This document shows, piece after piece, positions 35,522 through 43,345 of a stretch of DNA of 64,000 bases. Each line of letters starts with the position of its first letter. The stretch's first letter is position 1. The position numbers and the translations under genes were made by a program. The stretch is taken from assembly GCA_963799105.1 (NCBI GenBank), contig CAWCVR010000009.1, positions 1 through 64,000 on the forward strand, in the 5' to 3' direction. Under the pieces are notes generated by a model. That model did no database searches and had not been told where the DNA came from. It saw only the letters and a program-made list of their open reading frames with translations. The DNA comes from CAWCVR01 sp963799105 (GTDB lineage: Bacteria; Acidobacteriota; Terriglobia; Bryobacterales; Bryobacteraceae).

Positions 35522-35709
35522 TTGGGGACCATTGGTCTTAAGTATACGCCAAATGTGTCTATCTGGACCAATATAGGTAAGATAAGGCAGGTTTGGTACG
35601 ATCTCGTACGTATACGCACCGATTCGACGGGGTTTCACAAACGGGTTTTGTTTTCCCGTTCGAGAAGCTGAGGACTCCCCTCTCCCTCGACAATCTTTGG
35701 CGACGGTAC

Positions 35710-36150
35710 ATGTTGCGAGAGATTCGCATCCGGGACGCGAGCGGCATCTACCGTGTGATGTACGCCGCCAAGTTCGAGGAAGCCATCTACGCACTGCATT
35801 GCGTCCAGAAGAAGACGCAGGTGACCGGCAAGCAGGACAAGGCCATTGCCGCGGTTCGCTATCGCGCCGTGCTCAACGCGAGGTTTGCGCCGGATGAGGC
35901 CAAACGTCTACAGGCTGCGTCTCGCAAACAAATCAATGACACGCGGCTGCTGAAGCAGGAACTGATGCAAGAGCTGTCTGTCTGGATTGCGAAACATCAC
36001 TTGAAGCAGGCTGAGGCCGCCGAGATTCCGATGGTCTCGCGCCCGCGTGTGTCCGACGTGGTGAACAAGAAAACGGCCAAGTTCACCATCGATACGCTCG
36101 TCGAAATGCTCAGCCGGATCGGCAAGCCGGTCAAGCTGGCAATCAGTTGA
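35710..36150 (+). pseudogene. Chimera: HigB-type toxin C-half joined to HigA-type antitoxin
   Basis: The first ~57 residues (LREIRIRDASGIYRVMYAAK, YALHCVQKKTQVTGKQDKAIA) equal the C-terminal half of phage-derived Gp49-like/HigB toxins. After a short linker the frame continues into an XRE antitoxin of HigA type (LMQELSVWIAKHHLKQAEAAEI, PMVSRPRVSDVVNKKTAKFT). The toxin's N-terminal half and the antitoxin's first residues are missing, and the two are in one frame, which suggests an internal deletion of a normal toxin-antitoxin pair. The toxin's catalytic N-domain is absent, so it should be non-toxic; the helix-turn-helix is complete and could still bind its operator. Confidence 0.7.
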
Positions 36151-36223
36151 CCAGTTGATCCTCCGGTGAAGGATTGTAGGGCGATATTGGCGCGAGGTCT
36201 TCCCTTGTAACCAATACGTTACG

Positions 36224-36264
36224 GGCGGAGAGGTGGTTGGAAACCACGGTTTCCGGGGAGCCGG
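36224..36264. repeat. 41-bp direct repeat, left copy
   Basis: Begins ggcggagaggtggttgg and is identical to 37021-37061 over 41 bases. It contains the palindrome ggaaacc-ac-ggtttcc. The two copies flank the MazEF-like module at 36341-36942 and are about 760 bp apart. Confidence 0.9.
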
Positions 36265-36340
36265 TTGTCGGGCCCCCAAAACTTGCGTTTTCCAACTGCA
36301 ATCCTGGTTTGTTGACAGCCCTGCCGGCCAAAAGAGCGGA

Positions 36341-36688
36341 TCACTCAAGGTCCATCCCGGCCTTCAGCCCTTCCTCGACTTCACGCAGAAACTCGGACGG
36401 CAGAGTGCCGAGCCTCTTGGTCAGCTTGCCGCGGTCCAGAGTGGTCACCTGATGGCACACCGCAAAGCTCGTCTTGGGCAGGCCGGCAGTCCCGCCCGAA
36501 AACTCTATGACGGTAGGTCCGCGCTTGCCCTGTGATGAGGATGTCGAGATCGGGACCACGATGATGGACCTCCATCCAGGCGCATGGTTGAAGCCGTCAT
36601 GAGACACCAGGATTACAGGACGCCGGCCCGTCTGCTCCGAACCGGATCGCGGGACAAGATCGGCCCAGTAAACGTCTCCCCGCTTCAT
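36341..36688 (-). CDS. MazF/PemK-type mRNA interferase toxin
   Basis: 115 residues: the opening MKRGDVYWADLVPRSGSEQ(T)GRRPVIL is the hallmark of MazF/PemK endoribonucleases, with the catalytic Arg in the GRRP loop and a downstream ISTS strand; the FAVCHQVTTLDRGKLTKRLG segment is the typical C-terminal half. It would cut specific mRNA sites when freed from its antitoxin. Its ATG (36686-36688) overlaps the antitoxin stop by four bases (ATGA), as expected for a coupled pair. Length is normal. The long upstream frame to 37096 is rejected as it overlaps the antitoxin. Confidence 0.93.
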   Translation of the reverse strand: MKRGDVYWADLVPRSGSEQTGRRPVILVSHDGFNHAPGWRSIIVVPISTSSSQGKRGPTVIEFSGGTAGLPKTSFAVCHQVTTLDRGKLTKRLGTLPSEFLREVEEGLKAGMDLE

Positions 36689-36942
36689 CTTGTTGCCTTG
36701 GCGGTGTTCACAAGGTGCTCGATTCCAGCGGACTCCAAATCGGCGTCGAGATCGAGATGCGTTCCCGCCATTTCCGTAGCGTAGGCTGTGATCGCATCGT
36801 GCCTCGCCCTTCGGAATTGTTGTCGCAGCCACAAGTCGACGGCCTCGCGCGCCAGGGTCGTCGCGGGCACGCCGGTCCGTTCGGCCTCCGCCCTGAGACC
36901 GGTGTAGGTCTGCTCCGGCAGCGGCAAGTGAAAGTTCTTCAT
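36685..36942 (-). CDS. Antitoxin of the MazF-like toxin
   Basis: 85 residues. The N-terminal part (FHLPLPEQTYTGLRAEAERTG) reads as a ribbon-helix-helix-like DNA-binding segment, with the ATTLAREAVDLWLRQQF helix typical of antitoxins that pair with PemK-type toxins. The C-terminus is acidic and probably wraps the toxin (LDLDADLESAGIEHL). Directly upstream of and overlapping the toxin by 4 bases. It likely represses the operon. The pair sits between two identical 41-bp repeats, a sign of mobility. Confidence 0.85.
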   Translation of the reverse strand: MKNFHLPLPEQTYTGLRAEAERTGVPATTLAREAVDLWLRQQFRRARHDAITAYATEMAGTHLDLDADLESAGIEHLVNTAKATR

Positions 36943-37020
36943 CGGCTCCCCCTTGCCTCATTATGCCATGAACTAGTGGCAGCCCGCGATGGCAACGGCA
37001 GTGTGGCAGGAGCCTGCGCC

Positions 37021-37061
37021 GGCGGAGAGGTGGTTGGAAACCACGGTTTCCGGGGAGCCGG
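37021..37061. repeat. 41-bp direct repeat, right copy
   Basis: Identical to the left copy at 36224-36264. It lies 78 bp upstream of the antitoxin start and 55 bp from the stop of the metallo-beta-lactamase gene. Confidence 0.9.
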
Positions 37062-37116
37062 CTCAAGAAACCTGCGTCCCGAATTCTTCCCATCAACCAC
37101 TCCCGCGACTTCCCGC

Positions 37117-38322
37117 CTATTTCCGCGCCGCGTAAGTCTTGGTGAAGTTGTTGCGCGTGTTGGTCACGCTGAAGGATCCATCCGCTTCGGCGGACACCTT
37201 GATCCAGAATGCCGGGCCGGTGTGACCTCCGCGGCCTCCCCCCGGGCCGCCAGCAGGCCGGGGGGCTGGCGCGGGAGGGTTCGGCGCGGCGCCCGGCGGT
37301 GGTGGCAACGGTGGCGCTCCGGCGCCGGCTCCGCCCGGCCCGCGGCCCTGTCCGAATGTCGGCGGAGGATTCAGCAGAACGTTCGCCAGGGTCGCGTTGT
37401 CTTCCACGTTGGCGATGAAGAGCGACGGCGAGTTCTGCTCCATGCCGGCCGCGTACGCCCAGTGGAGTTGCCAGATGTCTTCCAGACCGGGCGATGTGTG
37501 CAGGATCTGCATGGTTTGAATGGCGCCGCCCTTGAACGCGCTGTTGTGCATGACCGCCACCCGCGGCTGCAGGCCGTGCACCAGCGCGGCCGAGCCCGAC
37601 TGGTCGATTCCGTGATGCGAGGTGAGGTACAGATCGACCGGCCCAATCGGGTTATTCGGGCACATCAACTCCTGTTCCTTATTCCAGGTGAAGTCGCCCA
37701 GGTTGACGGTACGGAACTTGCCGTACGCCATCACCACGCCCACCGACATGGGGTTATCGGGGTCCACGCGCGACTCATCCCGCGGCTTGAAGGCGGCGCA
37801 TTCCGGATTGGGTTTGCCGCCTTCGGGAAGCGGCGTCTTCAGCACCTGGCCGTGAGAGGTCACCACCGTCACCGACACGCCGTCGAACGGAATCTTATCG
37901 CCGGGAACCACCACCGTGTGTTTTACCTTGCCGTTCATCTCGGCGTACATCTTCTGGAATCCCGGCACCATTTCCTTCGGTTCCGAGGTGGCGCCGTGAT
38001 CGATGAAATGCGCGATCGGAATCTTGGTTGCCAGTTCCTCCAGGCCGCCCACATGGTCGCCGTGGTAGTGCGTCAGGATCAGGTGATCGATCTGCTTCAC
38101 GCCGGCCGCCTGAATGACATCCATGATGCGGGCGACGTCGCGGCCCCCGGGGCTGCCGGTATCCATGAGAAGCGACTCGCCGGTGGGGGCGACATACAGC
38201 GTGGAGTGCCCACCCTCGGTGTCGATGAAATAGATGTCCAGAGTCTTGGACGGCTTGCTCTGTGCGCTTCCCACCGCCGCGGCCAGGGCCAGGGTCAGCA
38301 GGAAGGCGAACGTTCTGCGCAT
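37117..38322 (-). CDS. Exported metallo-beta-lactamase-fold hydrolase
   Basis: 401 residues with a Sec signal (FAFLLTLALAAAVGSAQ) and a MBL domain carrying the metal motif THYHGDHVGG, a MDTGSPGG loop, a NLGDFTW Asp and SHHG. The fold variant resembles the ComEC-type MBL branch (YFIDTEGGHSTLYV). A Pro/Gly-rich stretch near residue 340 links to a short beta tail (FWIKVSAEADGSFSVTNTR). The substrate is unknown. It is divergent from the following gene cluster. ATG 38322 is supported by AAGGAG 8 nt upstream. Confidence 0.88.
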   Translation of the reverse strand: MRRTFAFLLTLALAAAVGSAQSKPSKTLDIYFIDTEGGHSTLYVAPTGESLLMDTGSPGGRDVARIMDVIQAAGVKQIDHLILTHYHGDHVGGLEELATKIPIAHFIDHGATSEPKEMVPGFQKMYAEMNGKVKHTVVVPGDKIPFDGVSVTVVTSHGQVLKTPLPEGGKPNPECAAFKPRDESRVDPDNPMSVGVVMAYGKFRTVNLGDFTWNKEQELMCPNNPIGPVDLYLTSHHGIDQSGSAALVHGLQPRVAVMHNSAFKGGAIQTMQILHTSPGLEDIWQLHWAYAAGMEQNSPSLFIANVEDNATLANVLLNPPPTFGQGRGPGGAGAGAPPLPPPPGAAPNPPAPAPRPAGGPGGGRGGHTGPAFWIKVSAEADGSFSVTNTRNNFTKTYAARK

Positions 38323-38647
38323 TTCGGAACTCCTTCTTTCCGCAAGATTGGGTTCGAATCGGGAACCGGAACTTCTATTATGGACTTCCGGGTCCTGTTG
38401 AGTATACACCGCCCTCCTTGGCCGCCGCCAGACGGCGCGTCTGCCTCGCCGCCGCCGCTAGCCGGCGCATTCGGGTCCGATGAGCCTTGAATTAAGGCGC
38501 GAAACAGTGCAGAATCATCGAAGGGTTTCCGCGGATCAAGTCCGTGCCGGCTAGTGCCGGCCGGGGCTCAGGTGCAAATCCGGTTTTCGCTCGCTACCGC
38601 CCGGGTCGCCCGAAGTCTCGATCGATTTGCGGAAAAAGGAGAAGATA
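38323..38647. other. Divergent intergenic region
   Basis: 325 bp separating the divergently transcribed metallo-beta-lactamase and dehydrogenase genes. It holds a GCCGGC-TAGT-GCCGGC hairpin (38546-38561). No gene is supported. Promoters for both directions must lie here, but I cannot pick convincing -35/-10 boxes. Confidence 0.4.
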
Positions 38648-39745
38648 GTGACCGATGATTCGGTATCTCGTCGATTGTTTATGTCAGCCGCGGCGGCAGT
38701 CCCGGCGGCGCCCGTCCTGATTGCCTCCGACAGAATTGCCATATTCGATCCGCCTCCCGCCAAGGTGCGGATCGTGGCGGCCTCGGCCGCGTCCGTCGTC
38801 GGGCCCGCCCGGTACACGCCGGCGGAGGTTGCGCAGATCACGGCTGCCGGCAAGAACGTTCAACTTGCGCTGCCCAAGAACGCCGACGAATTGAACAAGG
38901 TGCTTCCCGAGGCCGACGTGGTTTTCGGTTTGCTCAACGCGGAGTGGCTGGCGAAGGCGAAGAGTTTGCGGTGGTTCCAGGCCACCGAAGCGGGAATGGA
39001 GAACATCCTGTTCCCGGAGCTGATCAAGAGCGATATCGTGGTGACCAACATGGCGCGCATGTTCGCCCCGGCCATCTCCGAGACCGTCATCGGCATGCTC
39101 TTGGCCCTGACGCGCGGGCTCAACAACTACTACTTCCCGCAGTTTCAGAAGCACTTATTCAATTCCGAGCGGACCCACATGGTGGAGGTTGAAGGCATGA
39201 CCATGGGGATCGTCGGCATGGGCGGCATCGGGCAGGCTACGGCCACGCACGCGCACTATGGCTTTAACATGAAGATCCTGGCCACGGATGCGAAGCCCAT
39301 GGCCAAGCCGGTCTTCGTGGACACGCTCCGGGATCCGGGGTGGTTGATGGAAATGGTCCCGCAGGTGGACATCCTGGTGAGCGCGGCGCCCTCGACCAGG
39401 GAAACCCAGAACCTCTTCAACGAGAAGGTGTTCCGGGCGATGAAGAAGACCGCCTATTTCTTCAACGTCTCCCGCGGAGCGCTGGTGGACGAGGATGCGC
39501 TGGTGCGGGCGCTGAAGGAAGGCTGGATCGCGGGCGCCGGGCTGGACGCCACGCGCCAGGAGAATCCACCGATGCCGCCCACCCACCCGTTCTGGGATTG
39601 CCCGAACCTGGTCATGACCTGCCACAGCGCGGGTTTCTCGCCGCAACGCCAGCTCCGTTTCATAGGGCTGTTCTGCGAAAACGTCCGGCGCTACACCAGC
39701 GGCCTGCCGCTGATGAACGTGGTGGACAAACAGCGCGGTTACTGA
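38648..39745 (+). CDS. Tat-exported D-2-hydroxyacid dehydrogenase
   Basis: 365 residues. The N-terminus is a twin-arginine signal (SVSRRLFMSAAAAVPAAP), so a normally cytoplasmic NAD-dependent enzyme is exported folded, presumably with bound cofactor. The Rossmann motif is IVGMGGIGQA, the catalytic Arg lies in LVSAAPSTRETQN / NVSRGALVDEDAL, and the acid/His pair is expected near TCHSAGFSP. Compared with family members it has an intact catalytic layout. It reduces 2-keto acids or oxidises 2-hydroxyacids; the exact substrate is not known. The GTG start at 38648 is preferred over the TTG at 38627 because AAGGAG lies 6-7 nt upstream. First of four co-directional exported genes up to 44.2 kb. Confidence 0.85.
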   Translation: MTDDSVSRRLFMSAAAAVPAAPVLIASDRIAIFDPPPAKVRIVAASAASVVGPARYTPAEVAQITAAGKNVQLALPKNADELNKVLPEADVVFGLLNAEWLAKAKSLRWFQATEAGMENILFPELIKSDIVVTNMARMFAPAISETVIGMLLALTRGLNNYYFPQFQKHLFNSERTHMVEVEGMTMGIVGMGGIGQATATHAHYGFNMKILATDAKPMAKPVFVDTLRDPGWLMEMVPQVDILVSAAPSTRETQNLFNEKVFRAMKKTAYFFNVSRGALVDEDALVRALKEGWIAGAGLDATRQENPPMPPTHPFWDCPNLVMTCHSAGFSPQRQLRFIGLFCENVRRYTSGLPLMNVVDKQRGY

Positions 39746-39765
39746 CGCGCCAGGAGATTTTATCG

Positions 39766-40755
39766 ATGAAACGAACATACCTGATTCTCCCGGTTCTCGC
39801 GGTTTTTCTGGCTACCACCGGTTCGGCTCAGCAGGGCTGGAATCCGCACGAAGGCGGACTGCTCAAGTACCGGGTCATGATCCGCTTCGGCGAGGAACCG
39901 GACACGCTGCCCGACGGCTGGCGGTTCGGCCGGGTCTCGTCCGTCGCCGTGGACTCGGGAGGGAACGTCTACGCGGCCCAGCGCGGCCCCCACGCCGACC
40001 CCATCGTGGTCTTCGACGCCAAGGGGAAGTATCTCCGTTCCTGGGGCAAAGGCCTGTTCAGCATCCCGCACGGGCTGCGGGTCGACCGGAACGATCACGT
40101 CTGGGTCACCGACACCGGTCTTCACATCGTGATGGAGTTCACCAGTGACGGCAAACTGGTGCGCACGCTGGGCACGAAGGGGAAGCCGGACGCCACTCAC
40201 GACACCTTCAACAAACCGACCGACGTGGCGTTCTTCGCGAACGGCGACTTCCTCGTCACCGACGGCTATGGCAACTCGCGCGTGGTGAAGTTCTCGCGCG
40301 ACGGCAAATACCTGATGGAATGGGGCAAGCGCGGCACTGGCCCGGGCGAGTTCGACACGCCCCACGTGGCGGTGGTCGACTCGCACCAGAATGTCTATGT
40401 CAGCGACCGCGAGAACAACCGCATTCAGATCTTCGATTCCAACGGGAAGTTCCTGCGGCAGTGGAGCCATTTGGGGGCAACCCAGGGGATGGACATCTCG
40501 CCTAAGGACGAGTTGTGGATCATCACCCACCGCAACCGGGAAGAGAACCTGGCCTACGACACGCTGGCGGGGCGGATCATGCGCATCGACATCGCCTCGG
40601 GTAAGATTCTCGGCTCCATGGAAAGTCCCGGGCATTGGCTGTCGCTGGCCCCCAACGGGGATATCTTCGTCGCCAGCCTGACGGGCAACATATTCCGGTG
40701 GTATCCGGGATGGGTGGACGGCGCGCGCGAGGAAGCGCCCGGCGTCGTGAAGTAG
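39766..40755 (+). CDS. Exported NHL-repeat beta-propeller protein
   Basis: 329 residues with a Sec signal (ILPVLAVFLATTGSAQ) and NHL-type blades (SVAVDSGGNVYAA, GLRVDRNDHVWVTD, DVAFFANGDFLVTDGYGNSRV, HVAVVDSHQNVYVSDRENNRIQIF). The closest relatives are the peptidyl-alpha-hydroxyglycine lyase-like/SMP-30-type propellers, which may bind metal at blade centres; no lyase active site is assured. AGGAG 10 nt before ATG 39766. It follows the dehydrogenase by 20 bp on the same strand, so it is likely co-transcribed. Confidence 0.85.
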   Translation: MKRTYLILPVLAVFLATTGSAQQGWNPHEGGLLKYRVMIRFGEEPDTLPDGWRFGRVSSVAVDSGGNVYAAQRGPHADPIVVFDAKGKYLRSWGKGLFSIPHGLRVDRNDHVWVTDTGLHIVMEFTSDGKLVRTLGTKGKPDATHDTFNKPTDVAFFANGDFLVTDGYGNSRVVKFSRDGKYLMEWGKRGTGPGEFDTPHVAVVDSHQNVYVSDRENNRIQIFDSNGKFLRQWSHLGATQGMDISPKDELWIITHRNREENLAYDTLAGRIMRIDIASGKILGSMESPGHWLSLAPNGDIFVASLTGNIFRWYPGWVDGAREEAPGVVK

Positions 40756-41035
40756 TGGTGCGTCCGCCGCGGGCCGGGCAGTCTTGGGGCGGCGGGGTCC
40801 GCGGCGGATGTGGCTTTGCGGTTGAAGCGGCGACGAGCTTATACAGGTATGATGGGCACCTGCGAATGCGATGTGTTTGGAAACCTGGTGACGAGCATTG
40901 AGCCGATCTCGAACCTAAGTTGGTACCGAGGCGACGGGATAGGTGGGGAGACCGGCCTCGATTACTTCGGCGCCAGGAGTTGTCCTGCGCTCTGGCCACG
41001 GAAGCCGATAAGGACTACCAGCACGAAGACGCGCT
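40756..41035. other. Spacer with no supported gene
   Basis: 280 bp between the NHL gene and the VapB-like antitoxin. No repeat or clear promoter, and no coding potential. Confidence 0.4.
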
Positions 41036-41338
41036 ATGATTGCAGGTATGGAGCCGCGAGTGCTGCACGTGAACGAAGCTGACGCGGTGCGCGACCTTGC
41101 GGCCATCCTGCAACGCGTTCAGGCCGGCACGGAAGTCGTCATCGAGCGCGATGAGCGGCCGCTTGCCATCCTCCGCTCGGCCGCTCCAGTCCGCCGCACG
41201 ATCTCCGAATGCATCGCACTGGCTGAGGCACACGAGTTGGAGACCGGCCAGGCCCCGGTGCTTGATCCGGACTTCGCGGCCGACGTCGAGGAGATCGTCC
41301 GGAATCGCAAGCCGTGGAACCCTCCGGCGTGGGCCTGA
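41036..41338 (+). CDS. VapB/Phd-type antitoxin
   Basis: 100 residues. The first half matches prevent-host-death/Phd-YefM antitoxins (VNEADAVRDLAAILQRVQAGTEV, VIERDERPLAILRS), which bind DNA as a dimer. The C-terminus (LDPDFAADVEEIVRNRKPW) is the toxin-covering part. An alternative start is ATG 41048. The stop overlaps the toxin start. Neutralises the PIN-domain toxin that follows, and likely represses the pair. Confidence 0.85.
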   Translation: MIAGMEPRVLHVNEADAVRDLAAILQRVQAGTEVVIERDERPLAILRSAAPVRRTISECIALAEAHELETGQAPVLDPDFAADVEEIVRNRKPWNPPAWA

Positions 41339-41787
41339 TCCTCGATTCCAGCGTGGTGATCGCCGGCGAGCGGCGGGACCACACCGTCCGGCAGATTCTG
41401 GAACAGTTCAAGACCGGCTATGGAGAGATCGAGATTGGTCTTTCCGTAGTGACCATTGTGGAGCTGACCCATGGGATACAGCGCGCCGGGACTGAGGAAC
41501 GCCGGCAGCGCCGGCAGGCGTTCGTGGATGAACTGATCCGCGACGTGCCGGTCCATCCAATTACCATCGAGACGGCCCGGCTCGCCGGGCGCGTTGAAGG
41601 TGGACAGGCCGCCCATGGTGTGTCTATCGCCTTCGAGGATCTGCTGATAGCCGCGACCGCCCTACAACTCGGATTCGGAGTCGCGACCGGCAACGTCCGA
41701 CACTTCCAGCGGATCCCGGGCTTGAACGTCGTGAAGGCGTATGGCCGTTCCGCATCCAACACTGTGGCGCCCGCTGCACCGCTCTGA
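41314..41787 (+). CDS. VapC-like PIN-domain toxin
   Basis: 157 residues, PIN ribonuclease. Metal-binding acids are Asp in GLILDSSVVIAGE, Glu in VTIVELTHG, and Asp in FEDLLIAATA; the TGNVRHFQRIPGL end is typical. Would cleave tRNA or rRNA when free. GTG start at 41314 overlaps the antitoxin by 25 bases. The pair lies inside the cluster of exported enzymes but is unrelated to their function, so it was probably inserted there. Confidence 0.87.
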   Translation: MEPSGVGLILDSSVVIAGERRDHTVRQILEQFKTGYGEIEIGLSVVTIVELTHGIQRAGTEERRQRRQAFVDELIRDVPVHPITIETARLAGRVEGGQAAHGVSIAFEDLLIAATALQLGFGVATGNVRHFQRIPGLNVVKAYGRSASNTVAPAAPL

Positions 41788-41963
41788 CGGCGCGGCACTT
41801 TCCTTCAGCGCGGGTCTGCGCCGGGCCGCCCACCGCCGGCCGCCGGGTTTCCCAAAATACGTAAACTTTTCGATTTCGGTAGAATCGGACCGGAAATTCG
41901 TCCGCGATTGGGGATATACTGTCATTGGTTCGCCGTTTTCCACCAATAGGAGGTCACTGGCCC

Positions 41964-43142
41964 ATGCCGGTTTCACGTAGATCTTTCTTCGCCCAGGCAG
42001 GCGCGATTGCCGCTGCCCAGGGGCTGGCTTTGAAGGCGCAGGACGCGCAGCGGAAGGTGCCTGTCGATCCGGGCGCGACGCCCCAGGACCCGCGCATGGG
42101 CGTCGGCAATGCCGAGAAGCTGTTCAAGTATTCCCAGAAACGCGCCACAGTGTCCCTGGTCAAGGGCGAGAACCGGCGCAAGAACATCTACGACGCCCTG
42201 GTGGCGATCGACGATCAGATCCGGCCGGGTCTCAAAACCAAGAAGTACGTCCTCATCAAACCTAACGGGCTCGATCCGTCGCGGTCGCTGATTTCTACCA
42301 CATCCGATACCGTGCTCGGTATCCTCGACTACCTGGCGCCCCGCTTCAAGGGCCCGGTGGTGGTCGCCGAATGCGGCGGCACTCCGGCCAAGCAGGCCTG
42401 GACCGAGTTGGGCTGGGAGAAGATTTTCGCCGAGCACAAGACCGTGCAAGGCAAGCTGGAAGTTCCCAACGAGGATCCGAACCACTACGAGCTTGTTTAC
42501 GGCATCGACTACGATCTGCACCCGGTCCCCATCCGGATGGGCGCCCGCTTCGTCGACCCCGATGCGTTCCTGATCTCTTCGGCCGTGATGAAGACGCACA
42601 ATATGGTGGTGGCCACTATGACCATCAAGAACGTGGTCCTGGGCGCGCCGCTGTCTCCGCCCCCCGGAGAGAAACACACCTGGGGCGATAGCGAAAAGCG
42701 CAAGTTCCACGTCGGCATCCGCTCGGGCAACCTGAACATATACCTCGCGATGCAGAAGATGATGCCCAACTGGGGACTGGGGATCGTGGACGGGTACGAG
42801 GGCATGGAAGGAAACGGCCCGGTTTCGGGCACGCCGGTGCCGCATCGCATCGCCCTGGCCTCGACGGATTTCCTGGCGGCGGATCGCGTGGGCCTGGAGT
42901 GCATGGGAATCGACGCCGGTTGGCCCGGCTATCTCAACTACGCCTGGCAGGCCGGCCTTGGCCAATACGATCTGTCCAAGATCGACGTGGTTGGCCAGAA
43001 GATCGCCGACGTGAAGCGCAAGTACCGGGTTCACGCCGACGTGGACCGGATGCTGGAGTGGCGCGGCCCGATGCTGGACCTGCCGCCCAACCTGGGCCGC
43101 AACCGCCGCCCGCAGGAAGAGGATCTTTCGGTTTACGCCTGA
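41964..43142 (+). CDS. Tat-exported DUF362 protein
   Basis: 392 residues: a twin-arginine signal (VSRRSFFAQAGAIAAAQG) followed by a DUF362 domain: KYVLIKPNGLDP, AECGGTPA, LISSAVMKTHNMVVATMTIK, and DGYEGMEGNGP. DUF362 members are often iron-sulfur-linked or of unknown function; no Cys cluster is visible here. AGGAGG (41948-41953) sits 10 nt before ATG 41964. Related proteins occur in acidobacterial exported-enzyme loci. Same strand as the aldolase that follows after 203 bp. Confidence 0.82.
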   Translation: MPVSRRSFFAQAGAIAAAQGLALKAQDAQRKVPVDPGATPQDPRMGVGNAEKLFKYSQKRATVSLVKGENRRKNIYDALVAIDDQIRPGLKTKKYVLIKPNGLDPSRSLISTTSDTVLGILDYLAPRFKGPVVVAECGGTPAKQAWTELGWEKIFAEHKTVQGKLEVPNEDPNHYELVYGIDYDLHPVPIRMGARFVDPDAFLISSAVMKTHNMVVATMTIKNVVLGAPLSPPPGEKHTWGDSEKRKFHVGIRSGNLNIYLAMQKMMPNWGLGIVDGYEGMEGNGPVSGTPVPHRIALASTDFLAADRVGLECMGIDAGWPGYLNYAWQAGLGQYDLSKIDVVGQKIADVKRKYRVHADVDRMLEWRGPMLDLPPNLGRNRRPQEEDLSVYA

Positions 43143-43165
43143 CGCAGGCGCGCCGGGAATACGCC

Positions 43166-43233
43166 GCAAACCGGGGACAGACATGAATTTCCGGCGCAGG
43201 TTGCCGGAGATTCGCCGTCTGTCCCCGGTTTGC
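43166..43233. repeat. REP-like hairpin of the ggggacagac type
   Basis: gcaaaccggggacagac (43166-43182) and gtctgtccccggtttgc (43217-43233) are perfect 17-bp complements around a 34-nt spacer. This sequence type is a dispersed REP/MITE-like element in many bacteria and is often linked with Y1 (RAYT) transposases, none of which is in this window. It lies 24 bp after the DUF362 gene. Confidence 0.75.
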
Positions 43234-43345
43234 TTTGTGGGAACGGTCAACCACCCGGCCGGCTGTGCTCTCCCACGGCAAACATGCTAGTGTAGATAGG
43301 TCCCGGGCGATCCACTTCCGGGTGAGCAAGTCTCCAAAGGAGTGC

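Noticed and set aside
36341..37096. MazF frame extended to 251 residues
   Set aside because: The extension is the antitoxin gene read in another frame plus repeat DNA; the toxin start at 36688 with ATGA overlap is typical.
43166..43233. CRISPR-like repeat
   Set aside because: A single perfect inverted repeat with one spacer and no array; it fits a REP-like hairpin. No CRISPR array is present in the window.
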